Below, piece by piece: positions 1 to 9,776 of a stretch of DNA of 64,000 nucleotides. Source of the DNA: Apiosordaria backusii (lineage: Eukaryota; Ascomycota; Sordariomycetes; Sordariales; Lasiosphaeriaceae); contig JAUKTV010000007.1 of NCBI GenBank assembly GCA_030549205.1, forward strand, positions 1,550,001 through 1,614,000. The letters are read 5' to 3'. Position 1 is the first letter of the stretch; each line of letters starts with the position of its first letter. The notes beneath the pieces were generated by a model that saw nothing but the letters and a program-made list of their open reading frames with translations, did not search any database and was not told the origin of the DNA. A program made the position numbers and the translations under genes.

Positions 1-1
1 A

Positions 2-1347
2 GCTTTGAGTGACGACCGCAACATTGTCCGCCGCAAGTTGACGGGCTACGTTGGTTTCGCCAACCTTCCCAACCAATGGCACCGCAAGAGTGTTCGCAAG
101 GGTTTCAACTTTAACGTTATGGTTGTCGGTATGTATTTCAACTCTGACCAAGTGGACAAATACTAATACAGTTGTCACCTAGGTGAATCTGGCCTCGGAA
201 AGTCTACCCTCGTTAACACTCTTTTCAACACCTCGCTGTACCCACCCAAGGAGCGCAAGGGACCTAGCCTCGAAATCGTCCCCAAGACCGTCAGTATTCA
301 ATCTATCAGCGCAGATATTGAGGAGGCGGGTGTTCGTCTCAGGCTCACGGTCGTTGATACCCCTGGCTTCGGTGACTTTGTGAACAACGATGAGTCCTGG
401 AGGCCGATTGTCGACAACATTGAGCAGCGCTTCGATGCCTACCTCGATGCCGAGAACAAGGTCAACCGCATGAACATTGTTGACAACCGCATCCACGCTT
501 GCGTTTTCTTCATCCAGCCAACCGGCCACTCCCTGAAGCCCTTGGACATCGAGGTCATGAAGCGCCTCCACACCAAGGTCAACCTGATCCCAGTCATTGC
601 CAAGTCCGACACCCTCACCGATGAGGAGGTTGTCGCTTTCAAGGCCAGAGTACGTTTTTTTCTGTTCTTCATTGACCATCCGGTCTCGCATGGCTAACTT
701 TTTTTCTCCAGATTCTTGCGGATATCAAGTACCACAAGGTTCAGATCTTCGAGGGGCCGAGGTATGAGCTCGACGATGAGGAAACGATTGCCGAGAACAA
801 TGAGATCATGTCCAAGGTTCCTTTCGCCGTTGTTGGTGCCAACACTGAGGTGACCAACGCCGATGGGCGCAAGGTCCGCGGCCGTGCTTACCCCTGGGGT
901 GTGATCGAGGTGGACAACGAGGAGCACTGCGACTTCGTCAAGCTCCGCCAGATGCTCATCCGCACCCACATGGAGGAGCTCAAGGAGAACACCAACAACA
1001 CCCTCTACGAGAACTACCGGACAGACAAGCTTATCGCTATGGGCGTGTCGCAAGACCCGAGCGTCTTCAAGGAGGTTAACCCCGCCGTCAAGCAGGAGGA
1101 GGAGCGCGCGCTCCATGAGCAAAAGCTCGCCAAGATGGAGGCCGAGATGAAGATGGTCTTCCAACAGAAGGTCGCTGAGAAGGAATCCAAATTGAAGCAG
1201 AGCGAGGAGGAGCTTTATGCCCGCCACCGTGAAATGAAGGAGCAGCTGGAACGGCAACGATTGGAGCTCGAGGAGAAGAAGTCGAGAGTGGAGAGCGGGC
1301 GGCCACTGGAGAAAGAACCGAAGAGGAAGGGCTTCTCGCTCCGGTAA
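2..1347 (+). CDS. cdc3: Septin, Cdc3/AspB-type (5' end truncated by window)
   Basis: Septin GTPase that assembles into filaments and rings at septation sites and hyphal branch points. The visible exons join as 2..128, 183..649 and 712..1347 with GT-AG introns. The first intron splits the P-loop region, giving GESGLGKST (G1). DTPGFGD (G3) and AKSDTLT (G4-like) follow, then the septin unique element and a C-terminal coiled coil rich in Glu, Lys and Gln (about the last 80 residues) that ends KGFSLR. The segment before the P-loop (GYVGFANLPNQ, then a basic stretch) is the conserved septin polybasic/N-terminal region, so only the variable N-terminus is missing. The C-terminal coiled coil excludes the Cdc10 type; Cdc3/AspB is my best assignment, though another coiled-coil septin is possible. 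No frameshift was seen. Confidence 0.9.
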
Positions 1348-2289
1348 TCTGGCAGCCTCACCGCCATTTCTCTTACTCCCACGACACGTCTCACAGTCTC
1401 ATGATATCCGAACAAAAACCAGCTTGCCGACTCTCTCTCTCTCTTTCACTTCTTCATTTTCATTTGTCACGCCTTTTAATCGAACCCTCCTAATACTTGG
1501 CGAACGATGGCTTGGGGGACGGCCGCAAAAAGTCTTGCAATGGTGCCTCTGATATGGCGGGTCTGGGTGACTGTTGTTGTACTATGCAGATATAATTGGC
1601 TGAGAGGGGGTGTTGAGGAGCATTTGTACAACTCGGGGCATGATCTGAACAAAGATATCATCCAGTTGGAGATGCAATGACGGTTTGGACGCAGGGGAAA
1701 CGGGCTGAAGACTTATGGTGCGTTTGACGAGGTCACGTCACAAGTTGGATGTCTGTTCTACGATATCTCAGAGTCACTCACGCTCATTGAACGGGTTTGT
1801 CTCGCATACGACGACCCGTCTTTACCTCCTCGGCCCATCTATGCAGAGTTAGCCAACGACACTACCTCGGTGCCCGGACCTTGCAGCTGTTGAGGGGGGT
1901 GGCTGAAGAAAAGGGCAGAGAGGGAATGGCGGATGGCGGCTGTTTGGGGATCATTGGACGCGAGGTATGGATGAAGATATACGACCAAATACCCACCTGT
2001 TGTATTTTACGGCCGGCTTGGACGGGGGGATGGGCACAGAGATTGTGGAAGGGGAGGCTGTTTTTTCCTTGCGGGAGGTTTTGCTTTCTTACTTTCGTTT
2101 CATCCAACTATTTGTCTTTTGGTGCGGGAAACAGGAAAACGAACTATTGGTCCTATCTATCATACCCCCGACCTCCTTCATGGAAAGCGCCTCCTTTATC
2201 CTCTTATCTCTCGACTCGATTTCCTGTCTCGGCTGGGGCCCCTCTTTTCTCTCTACGCAAACCAACGACTCGGCTGTCGGCGACAAGAA

Positions 2290-2308
2290 ACACACACACA
2301 CACACACC
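2290..2308. repeat. (CA)n microsatellite
   Basis: Uninterrupted CA dinucleotide run of about 19 bp in the septin/uS4m intergenic region. Confidence 0.9.
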
Positions 2309-3110
2309 AATCACCACGACGACCTTTCTCTCTCTCAGTTTAGTTTCCTAGCTTTCTTCCCTCGCCCCCCAAAACTTCGCAACCTGCACTAGCCTACTCT
2401 TTTTTACACAAGTTCTTTCTTTGCACTCTTTTTACTGTCTGTGGTTTAGCTTAGTGTCTGTGTCTGAAATACAAAAGGATCTCTTTTTTTTTGCTATGTG
2501 TGAGGTGAATATGTGGTGATGAGTGATGGTGAAATGTGGGTGGCGTTTGAGTTTGAGCTGTGACCAGGCATTGGCTTTTTCCACCAAAAATAAAGCTGCT
2601 ATTTGTGATGGATATAAACATACACCCCTGAGGCTGATTGATGATTTGCAAGCTTCCGCCTTTGTTCAAGCAAGCAAGTAAGGTAAGCTGGCGGGGGAGA
2701 TCCTCAAATAGGTTGTCTGGTATAATCTTATCCTTTCTCCACTCCATACGCAAGTACGAAGCTTGGATATGGTGTTCCAGACTCTACACGATATTTGGGA
2801 AGGTACTAAGTAACAAACGGGTTAGTAGACGGTTTAGCAGCCGGGGGTGCAAAGTAAAAAAGGTCTTTTAAGCATAGGTATCGTGATCTTCCGGGTTTTA
2901 TGTGTAACCATGCCATAATGCATGGCTTTGGCTTTTGAACCCACTTCTTTGATACCTTGGTAGGTAGTGTAGTGTAGTGAACAAAGTCGATTGTGAGTAG
3001 TGAGTGGGTGGGTACATACATTGCAGCACGCTCTGCCTGTCTGGCTTTCAGAATCTAGGTCCCATAAAAACGGACAGTTTATTTTCCAGGAAAGAAAGTT
3101 GTGTTTTTGG

Positions 3111-3135
3111 TGTGTGTGTGTGTGTGTGTGTGTGT
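3111..3135. repeat. (TG)n microsatellite
   Basis: TG dinucleotide run of about 25 bp in the same intergenic region, in the opposite sense to the CA run at 2290. Confidence 0.9.
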
Positions 3136-3856
3136 CTGGTTGTTGGAATTGGTAAATTGTGAGGGGAGGTAATAGGTGGTAGGTATATTAATTATCGTGT
3201 ATAGCTCAGTCATGACAGATAGGTATTCTTGTCTGTTATGGTGTTTGAATGTTAGGGTGGTTTCACTTGTTTTTTCTAGATATCTGGTAGGTAACGAGAG
3301 ATTGGGATGGATGGTTGGGAATTCAACGGGGGGAGAAAGGTCAATAGGTTGAAATAAAGCCGTCTCACTGAGTTGATGTCTGGGCTCCTATATGGCAGTG
3401 CCGTTGATGAGGGAGGATACGGGATCGGGTTTGCTGTGCTGGGAATGAAACTTCTTTCTTTTTCTTCCTTTTTTTCTTTACTTGATGTCTTTGAACCGGA
3501 ATAGCGTTGGTATTTTATTCTGAGGCGGGCATGGCATGGACTGTATGAGTGTAAATGGCACCATGGCTTTTGGTATCAGATTGGCTTTTTTTTTATTGTA
3601 CATCTAGAATACATCACATACATTGTACTCTCCTTCCCCCCACCTCCTGCCAACATCCTGGCTCAACCCCTGAGCTAACGAAGGCATATATACACATCAT
3701 GTCTTTTTTCCATTCCCAGTCCTTTTTACTCACTCAAACCGGCAATATGTAGCATATGTATATCCCTATTTTTATCTTGCCATCCATGCCCCTGTAATAT
3801 CTCCCTGCTACCTCTATTACATACGCTCGCCCATCCCCATCCCCACAGCCACAAGC

Positions 3857-5352
3857 TTAACGTCTCCTCAAGTACCAGTTAAACGCCAACTGCGAAATCC
3901 CCGTGTTGAACGGTGTAGGAATCTCACTCTGTCCAGGACGAGCGACAGGATGACGGAGGTAGACAGCGGCGCAAATCTTGGGGTTGACTTCCAGATACCG
4001 GGGAATAAACGCAAAGACAGACATGTAAGGCCGGGGCCTCCATGGTGTGGCGTACGGCTTGGAGGGGTCGTATGGGTTGATCTTCTCCTCTTCGAGCAGG
4101 CGCTTCAAGACCTGGGATTCGAGCTCGTCGAACTTGCTGTTGGTTTTGGGTGGGGGTGTCCTTGATTTGAGCTGGGGATAGTCGGGTGATGGGGAGGAGG
4201 TGATGGGCGCTGATGGAGACTGCTGCTGCTCTTGTTCTTGTTGAAGCTCCTTGCGCTCCGCGGGGGTGAGTTCCAGGTGGGCCATGAGAGCGGCCAGGTT
4301 TTGCATGTCGTCGCCTGTTTCTTCGACGTTGGTGCCGACTTTGCGGCCTTTGTTCATGGCTTCCTTGATCTTTTTGGAGAGCTCACGGATATCTTTCTTG
4401 TGGCCGCCACTGAGGTTTTCTTTATTGGCCTCAATGATCTTCTTGGCATGTTGGTGCAACTGTTTGAGCCCTTCGAGGTATTGTGCTTTGAGTTCTTCGG
4501 GGCTGAGTTCCTCGGCAGGTTGCTCAGCTGCTTCGGTGGCTTCTTCGGCAGGCTCGGCTTCCTCTTCGGCTGCGGGCTCCTTTGGAGCATTGAGGGACTC
4601 GGATTTGGAGCTCTTCTTCCGACCAGTTGCAATCATTACTTTCTCGGGCTCGACTTGGAAGAGATCGCCTGGATTGAGGAGATACCCTGGATGTTGCATC
4701 TATTGTAGAAAGGAGCTTGGTTAGGTATTGGAACTAGGACCGGCTGGTTGTCGTGAGATGTTCATACCTTTTTCCCATTCACTTTTACGGCACCGTGGAC
4801 GACGAACTGGCGGGCTTGTCTCGCACTGCTGGCAAACAGGGCTCTGAAAACAGCAATATCGAGACGGCGCTCTTGGGGAGCAAAGGTCATTTGCATATAG
4901 GGCGTCATGGCGTTGGCATTGCCGGTGTTGCGGGCGACACTCTTCTCTTTGCCTGGCTTGACATCACGGCCAGATCCGCGACCAGCTGCCTGCTCGCTGC
5001 CGTCGTACCTGGCCATGTATGCTGGGTCCATGTTCACGGCGGAGAGCAGCCTCCGGCTGAACATGCGCTCCCATTGCTTCTCCTTGATGTGCTCGCCGTG
5101 ATAGGCACGGGTGGCGGCTTTGGCGGCCCATTTCTGCTGGAAGAAGGTGCCATTAACACTGATGCTGCTCCTCATCTTGAGGAGATTGTACATATTGTGT
5201 TTGTTCCATGTTTGTCTTACGCGCTGCGCTTCACATTAGAGGCCTGGGTTCTTGGGCTGGATGGAGGGGTGGGTGTCAGGCGGTGATAGCTGCCCCAGAC
5301 TTACGCCGCGCTTCAAGGAATGATAGCGTAATATCCTACGTTCGCACCTCAT
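3857..5352 (-). CDS. nam9: Mitochondrial small-subunit ribosomal protein uS4m (Nam9)
   Basis: Component of the mitoribosomal small subunit. It joins as complement(3857..4699, 4768..5223, 5305..5352), giving 448 residues. I chose the ATG at 5352 because the first exon supplies the family N-terminus: HSLKRG joins RVRQTWNKHNMYNL across an 81-bp intron. The second intron sits inside the S4 RNA-binding domain and splicing gives VNGKKMQHPGYLL, which reads on into the S4 motif PGDLFQVEPEKV. An alanine/glutamate-rich linker and a long Lys-rich helical region follow, then a conserved C-terminal block (WRPRPYMSVFAFIPRYLEVNP) and a tail ending NWYLRRR, typical of fungal uS4m. It is transcribed divergently from the La gene. 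No broken motifs were seen. Confidence 0.93.
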
Positions 5353-6215
5353 TTTGACGACTTTTGCGACTCCCCGTCTTCAATGAACCGGACCAGTCTC
5401 TTGGGAAGCGCAGGCGAGCTTTGGCAGGCAGCTGGAAATACCCAAGTACTCGGTATAGCGTCGTTGTAGCTGGCGCGCCCTATCGCTGTCGCCCGAAAAG
5501 ATTTCCAATTGGGGCCGGTCCCCGGTAGCGGCTCACGTGAGAGGCCGGGTTCTGTTCAGTGACTGCCAAAAGGTACCTGGAGTTTGGGCCAGTGAGGTGT
5601 GAGTGGTTGCCAGGCGGGAGCTAACACCAGATGGGACTAGCCCGCTCTTGTCCGGCAGGCAAGTGGGGAAATGTGCGGGTGCCCAGACCTCAAGCGGCGG
5701 GCGGTGACGAGCTGCACGAAAAAAAATCCAATTGAGCAGCTCAATGTGGGGTTCTGCGCCTGCGCGACGGCAGTTTCAGTGTGTTGACTTGGAGGTCGCC
5801 CCAATTGACATGGACAAGAAAGCGACTGCTTCGAATTGCGACTTGCACAATAGCGACGAGGTCTTCTATTCAAAACGCTCAAAACAATAGGATTCGTCGC
5901 ACTAGCCATTGCCCTCTATTGTTCGCCTACCACAATAGTTTCTAGGCTGTTTACTGCCCTAGAGTATGTCCATCTGACTCCTCGCCGCGCCTGGCGCTTT
6001 TGACTCTTGTGCACTGCTTGCTTGCTACCCCACCATCCCATTAAAAGCTGCCTTCCTCCCCAGCTACCTGAGTTTCTTTTCTCCCTCCATACTTTTCTTC
6101 CAACCTCGCTACCCAAAGTCTCTCAAAATCTTCTCTTCTTCTCCTAACTCGCTTCACAGCAATTCTCAATCCCACAAGACATTCAATCCAGCGCATCGAA
6201 TCACACTTCGCAATC
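5353..6215. promoter_or_regulatory. Divergent promoter region uS4m / La
   Basis: 863 bp between the divergent starts of the uS4m and La genes; it must contain both promoters and 5' UTRs. The side next to La becomes strongly pyrimidine-rich (about 6040-6175), as is common just upstream of highly expressed fungal genes. No other gene was recognised. Confidence 0.6.
5964..6159 (+). other. Candidate 5' UTR intron of the La gene
   Basis: GTATGT at 5964 could be a donor. A branch-like CTAAC lies near 6143 and a CACAG acceptor ends at 6159, 57 bp before the ATG. The pyrimidine tract fits an intron 3' end. This is inference from splice consensus only; RNA reads are needed. Confidence 0.35.
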
Positions 6216-7614
6216 ATGAGCGACGCTGTTGTCAACACCCAGCCCGAGGTGGTCGCTGCCGCCACCGAGACCCCCGCGGTTGAGCAAACTGTTTCCGCTC
6301 CTGCTGCCGAAGTTGAAATGGCCGATGCCGCCCCAACTCAGGCCGCTGCTGAGAAGTCGGAGGAGAAACCAGAGGAAAAGGCCGAGGAAAAGACCGACGC
6401 CACCAAGCCATTGCCCATGCTCAAGACCACCGCGAAGATCGACACCAACTACAAGAACAACAGGAAGTACGACCCATCCACTCAAGAAGTGACCGACGAC
6501 CCCGTCCAGATCCGCGCTCAGGTAAGCTCTTTTGTAATCTGTCGGGTTGAGACGATTGTTAACAATTGTCCAGGTCGAGTTCTGGTTCAACGACAGCAAC
6601 CTTCCCGGCGACAAATTCATGTGGACCCAGACCGGTGGCCCCGAGAACAAGCCCGTCCCTCTCAAGACTATCTGCAACTTCAAGCGCATGCAGAGGTTCC
6701 AACCCTATAGCGCCGTCGTGGCCGCTCTTCGCGACAGCGCCCTCCTCGAAGTCTCGGGCGAAGAAGGAGAGGAAGTCATCAAGCGCAAGGTCCCCTACGT
6801 GTTGTCCACGCTTTCGCCACAAGAACGCCAGGCTAGGAGCGTCTACGTCAAGGGCTTTGGCGATGAGCACGGTTCCAGCCAGTTCGAGATTGAGTCCTTC
6901 TTTTCGCAATACGGCAAGGTCATGCACCTGAAGCTCCGCCGCACCAACGAGAACCTTTTCAAGGGGTCCGTATTCGTCGAGTTCGACTCGGAAGAGACAG
7001 CCGATGCTTTCGTCAAGAGGGATCCTGCTCCTACCTGGAAGGGCCACGAGCTATTAATCATGAAAAAGACGGCCTACTGCGATATGAAGGCTCAGGAGAT
7101 CAAGGAGGGGAAGATCGAGGCACAGAACTCCCGCAAGTCGACTTTCTGGGAGGGCAAGGAGAAGACTGGAACCCGTGGTGGTCGCGGTGGTGGTCGCGGC
7201 GGTCGTGGTGGAAGTGACAACAGGAATGGTGACAGGAATGGTGACAGGAATGGTGACAGGAATGGTGACAAGAAGAATGGGTTCAAGGGCGGTCGCGGTG
7301 GACGTGGTGGACGTGGCAGGGGAGGCCGTGGTGGTCGTGGCGGTAACCGTGATAACAGGGGCCGCGATGAGAAGAGGGAGGAGAAGAAGCCTTCTGCCAA
7401 CGAGTATGTTCTCCCATTTTGTCTCTTAACACGACTTTTGCTAATCACATCTCTCTTCAGCGGCCAAATGCCCACCATCCAGGCGACGAACGACAAGGGC
7501 GAGGTTGTCAAGTCCGCCGAGACAAACGGCAAGCGCGCTCGCGAGAACGACGACTCGGCTGCTCCTCCTGCGAAGAAGGTCGACACCAAGACTGAGACTG
7601 CTGCCGCGCAATAG
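6216..7614 (+). CDS. lhp1: La RNA-binding protein (Lhp1-type)
   Basis: Nuclear La protein that binds 3'-oligo(U) ends of RNA polymerase III transcripts and chaperones tRNA and snRNA precursors. It joins as 6216..6521, 6574..7403 and 7461..7614, giving 429 residues. The N-terminus is Ala/Glu-rich. The La winged-helix motif spans about residues 90-185 (QVEFWFNDSNLPGDKFMW, FKRMQRF). An RRM follows at about 205-290 (SVYVKGFG as RNP2-like, KGSVFVEF as RNP1). Residues about 320-385 form an RGG box interrupted by an RNGD repeat from a 12-bp tandem repeat, and the C-terminus carries KRAREND and PPAKK, likely nuclear localisation signals. The last intron falls between the RGG box and the C-terminal tail. 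All splice sites are GT-AG and keep frame. Confidence 0.93.
7222..7269 (+). repeat. In-frame 12-bp tandem repeat in La
   Basis: Four near-perfect copies of AGGAATGGTGAC encoding Arg-Asn-Gly-Asp, inserted between two RGG blocks of the La C-terminal tail. Unit length is a multiple of three, so copy-number change keeps frame. Confidence 0.9.
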
Positions 7615-8406
7615 AGGAGAGAGGGGATATTTGCGACTTGATGTGTGATGTTTTTGGGCATCATCAAGGGCAAAAACGGTACATTTCATTCAGACCATAC
7701 CATCGGCACCACATTTGCATGTTCTTTTCATGGTGGATAGATAGGATGGCAAAGATATCCGGATGCTGCGTTGTAAAATTAGAGATTACTCTGGGGCTGG
7801 CGTTTTAGGGCGGGGTCACATTTGCTCTCTGGTTCTTGTTTTATACCGGACGGGTTGATTTTTGAGAAAAATAATATCAGCGACTTTTGCTATGATTTAT
7901 TTGAGACACATGTTGCGTTTGAGGTGATCACGATTGTCTACCGCAAAGTGAAACCAACTGGGGCACTTCATGTATGTACATAATTTAATCTTTCTGACGC
8001 GATGCTAAATGCTTTTTTGCATCACGAAGCTACTGATAGTGTTGTGCCTCACAATGATGAGAGCTATCTGCCAGCATTATCCTCTTACTTCTCAGTCTTG
8101 ATATCCACGCTCCCAGATATTTCAACAGACACACACGCAGTGGCAACTTTTATATATAATAGAAGCTGATATCAGTCTATAATGACGAGCGCTAGTCAGC
8201 CGTCAAGAAAACACCGAGCCATCCCAAACTCACATCCATTGGGGTTTCCCATCTGGTTGTAATTCTTTTTGCTCTCTTCAAATAGAAAAGTGATGATTCT
8301 CTTGGGTAAAAGCAAAGCCTGGATATGTGCCCCCCATAATAGCGTTGTTTCGACCCTTTTTGCACGGGGTATATCGAACGAGCACCACTCTCAACAGATA
8401 TTCCTC
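7615..8406. other. Intergenic region 3' of La
   Basis: Nearly 800 bp between the La stop and the minisatellite. It holds the La 3' UTR, is moderately AT-rich, and contains no ORF or RNA gene that I can support. Confidence 0.6.
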
Positions 8407-8568
8407 GTGTGGTAGGGTGTGGTAGGGTGTGGTAGGGTGTGGTAGGGTGTGGTAGGGTGTGGTAGGGTGTGGTAGGGTGTGGTAGGGTGTGGTAGGGTGT
8501 GGTAGGGTGTGGTAGGGTGTGGTAGGGTGTGGTAGGGTGTGGTAGGGTGTGCTAGGGTGTGGTAGGGA
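8407..8568. repeat. 10-bp minisatellite, unit GGTAGGGTGT
   Basis: About 16 head-to-tail copies of GGTAGGGTGT, almost perfect apart from one G-to-C change (GCTAGGGTGT at about 8551) and decay at the right edge. The + strand is G-rich with GGG every 10 bases. It lies between the La gene and the 3' end of the G-patch gene, outside any coding sequence. Long ORFs that cross it are artefacts of the repeat. Confidence 0.95.
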
Positions 8569-8683
8569 GATGGTGGTAGGTAGCATCCTTCACTCCGCCC
8601 CCCTCCCCCTCCCCGGGTTTCTCTGATTCCAAAAAAAATTATTATTTCTTCTTCTTTCACCAGATGGGCCGAAAATTGTAGAC

Positions 8684-8704
8684 TTTTTTTTTTTTTTTTT
8701 TTTT
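8684..8704. repeat. T21/A21 homopolymer abutting a stop codon
   Basis: Run of 21 T on the + strand. On the - strand the TGA of the G-patch gene (8706..8704) is followed at once by the A run, so the message would carry a genome-encoded A tract directly after its stop. Confidence 0.85.
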
Positions 8705-9440
8705 CATCCGGCACCGGAACCGAGGTATTTCTCCACCTTGCCATTCCCAAAAAGCTCCCTCATCACCCCCTCCTTTCTTTTTTTGTCATCTTGATACATC
8801 TTCCTGACTTTTTTCGCGTCGAGCAACTTCTTCTCTTTGGGAACTGGTGGGGGTTGAGCTGTGCCCTTTGGGACCTCCACCCCAAGGCCAAGTTTGTCAT
8901 TTTTGGGGTTTGGCTTGAGGGGGTATTGTATCCCCTGCTGGTTGGGACCTAAGCCTTTGCGGGAGTCGGGGTCCCAGCCGTGGGAGGAGAGGTAGGTGAG
9001 GCCCATTCTGGTGCGGTTTAGGGAGGAGGGGGGTGGGAGTGGGGGAGGGAGAGTTGATGGGGGAGGGAGAGGGAGTGGTTGGGGAGGATGGGGAGGTGGC
9101 AGGAGGGGCAGAGGGGGGGGTCTTCCTTTTTCTCTGTGGATATTGGGGGTGGTGGGGAGGGGGTTGAAACGCCTTCTTTTTGTTCTGGTATTATTGGTGG
9201 GGTAGAGGGGGGAAGGACTAGGTTGAGGTAGAGGTCGGAGATTGTTGATCCTGATGGGGGTTTAGCTGCTGCTGTTGGGGCATCGCTGACGGTTTGGAGA
9301 GATGAGGATGCTGGGACAAAGGTTATTCTTTTTTTGTGGAGGCCGGAGCCGAAGGGGCGTTTTTGGTGGAGGGGGATGTCGTCGAATTCATCTTCTATGG
9401 GGTCGTGGGGTTGGTTTGGTTCTTCTGGTGGGCGGGGCAT
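8704..9440 (-). CDS. G-patch domain protein (single-base frameshift in C6 run)
   Basis: G-patch proteins typically bind and activate DEAH RNA helicases in splicing or ribosome biogenesis; the partner here is unknown. The N-terminal part (about residues 1-140) holds an acidic/basic start, a conserved SDLYLNLVLPP segment and a CPSC zinc-like pair, then PHSHPP. The G-patch follows: RMGLTYLSSHGWDPDSRKGLG, ending in a Lys-rich helix. The two halves are in different frames: the first stops at 9018, the second picks up in the overlapping -1 frame. One extra C in the C6 run (G6 at 9028-9033 on the + strand) gives a continuous 245-codon gene reading HSHPPSSLNRTRMG. ATG at about 9440 was chosen because it precedes the conserved N-terminus. 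Sense strand switches from C-rich to G-rich along the gene. Confidence 0.75.
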
Positions 9441-9776
9441 TTTAGTTGGGGGCAGTGAGGTTGATGGTGATGGTGAAGGTGAGGACTGATGATGGATGTT
9501 GATGTGTAAGGCGGAATTCCAGCCTTGGCTCCCGCTGAATGATAACCCCTGTCCAACCACTAAAACGATCAGCCCCACATTTGAATCAGGGGAAGAAGCA
9601 ACCTACGTCAGCCAGCGCTGGAAATTCGTGTCCAAAATTATTATCTTTTTCGTCTCAATCCCATACAAACTCAATTTCCAACAGCTCCTTTTGTCGCAAC
9701 CACTGTGTTGACACCCGATACTTTTTGCAGAAAGAAATGCTCCCATAACAACATAATCGAATAATACCCAACAAAG
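9441..9776. promoter_or_regulatory. Bidirectional promoter, G-patch / SDR
   Basis: About 336 bp between two divergent start codons, so both promoters must lie or overlap here. No further gene and no recognised motif. Confidence 0.55.

Larger units (their letters stand above)
1348..3856. other. Convergent intergenic region, septin / uS4m
   Basis: About 2.5 kb between two genes that point towards each other; it must hold both 3' UTRs. It contains a (CA)n tract at 2290-2308, a (TG)n tract at 3111-3135 and many T-rich stretches. All ORFs here are short, overlap on both strands and show no domain or splice logic that I can defend. A non-coding transcript or a small gene is possible but unsupported. 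Confidence 0.6.

Noticed and set aside
1797..2392. Overlapping ORFs of 184 and 141 codons after the septin
   Set aside because: No domain, overlapping frames, a (CA)n tract inside, and no consistent splice sites.
8407..8568. Resemblance of the minisatellite unit to a piece of 5S rRNA (TAGGGTGTGG)
   Set aside because: Only ten bases match, there is no flanking 5S sequence, and the array is a simple tandem repeat. Chance is sufficient.
8278..8750. Long - strand ORFs with PYHTLPH repeats
   Set aside because: They are translations of the 10-bp minisatellite in different frames; a 10-bp unit read in triplets yields periodic peptides without being coding.
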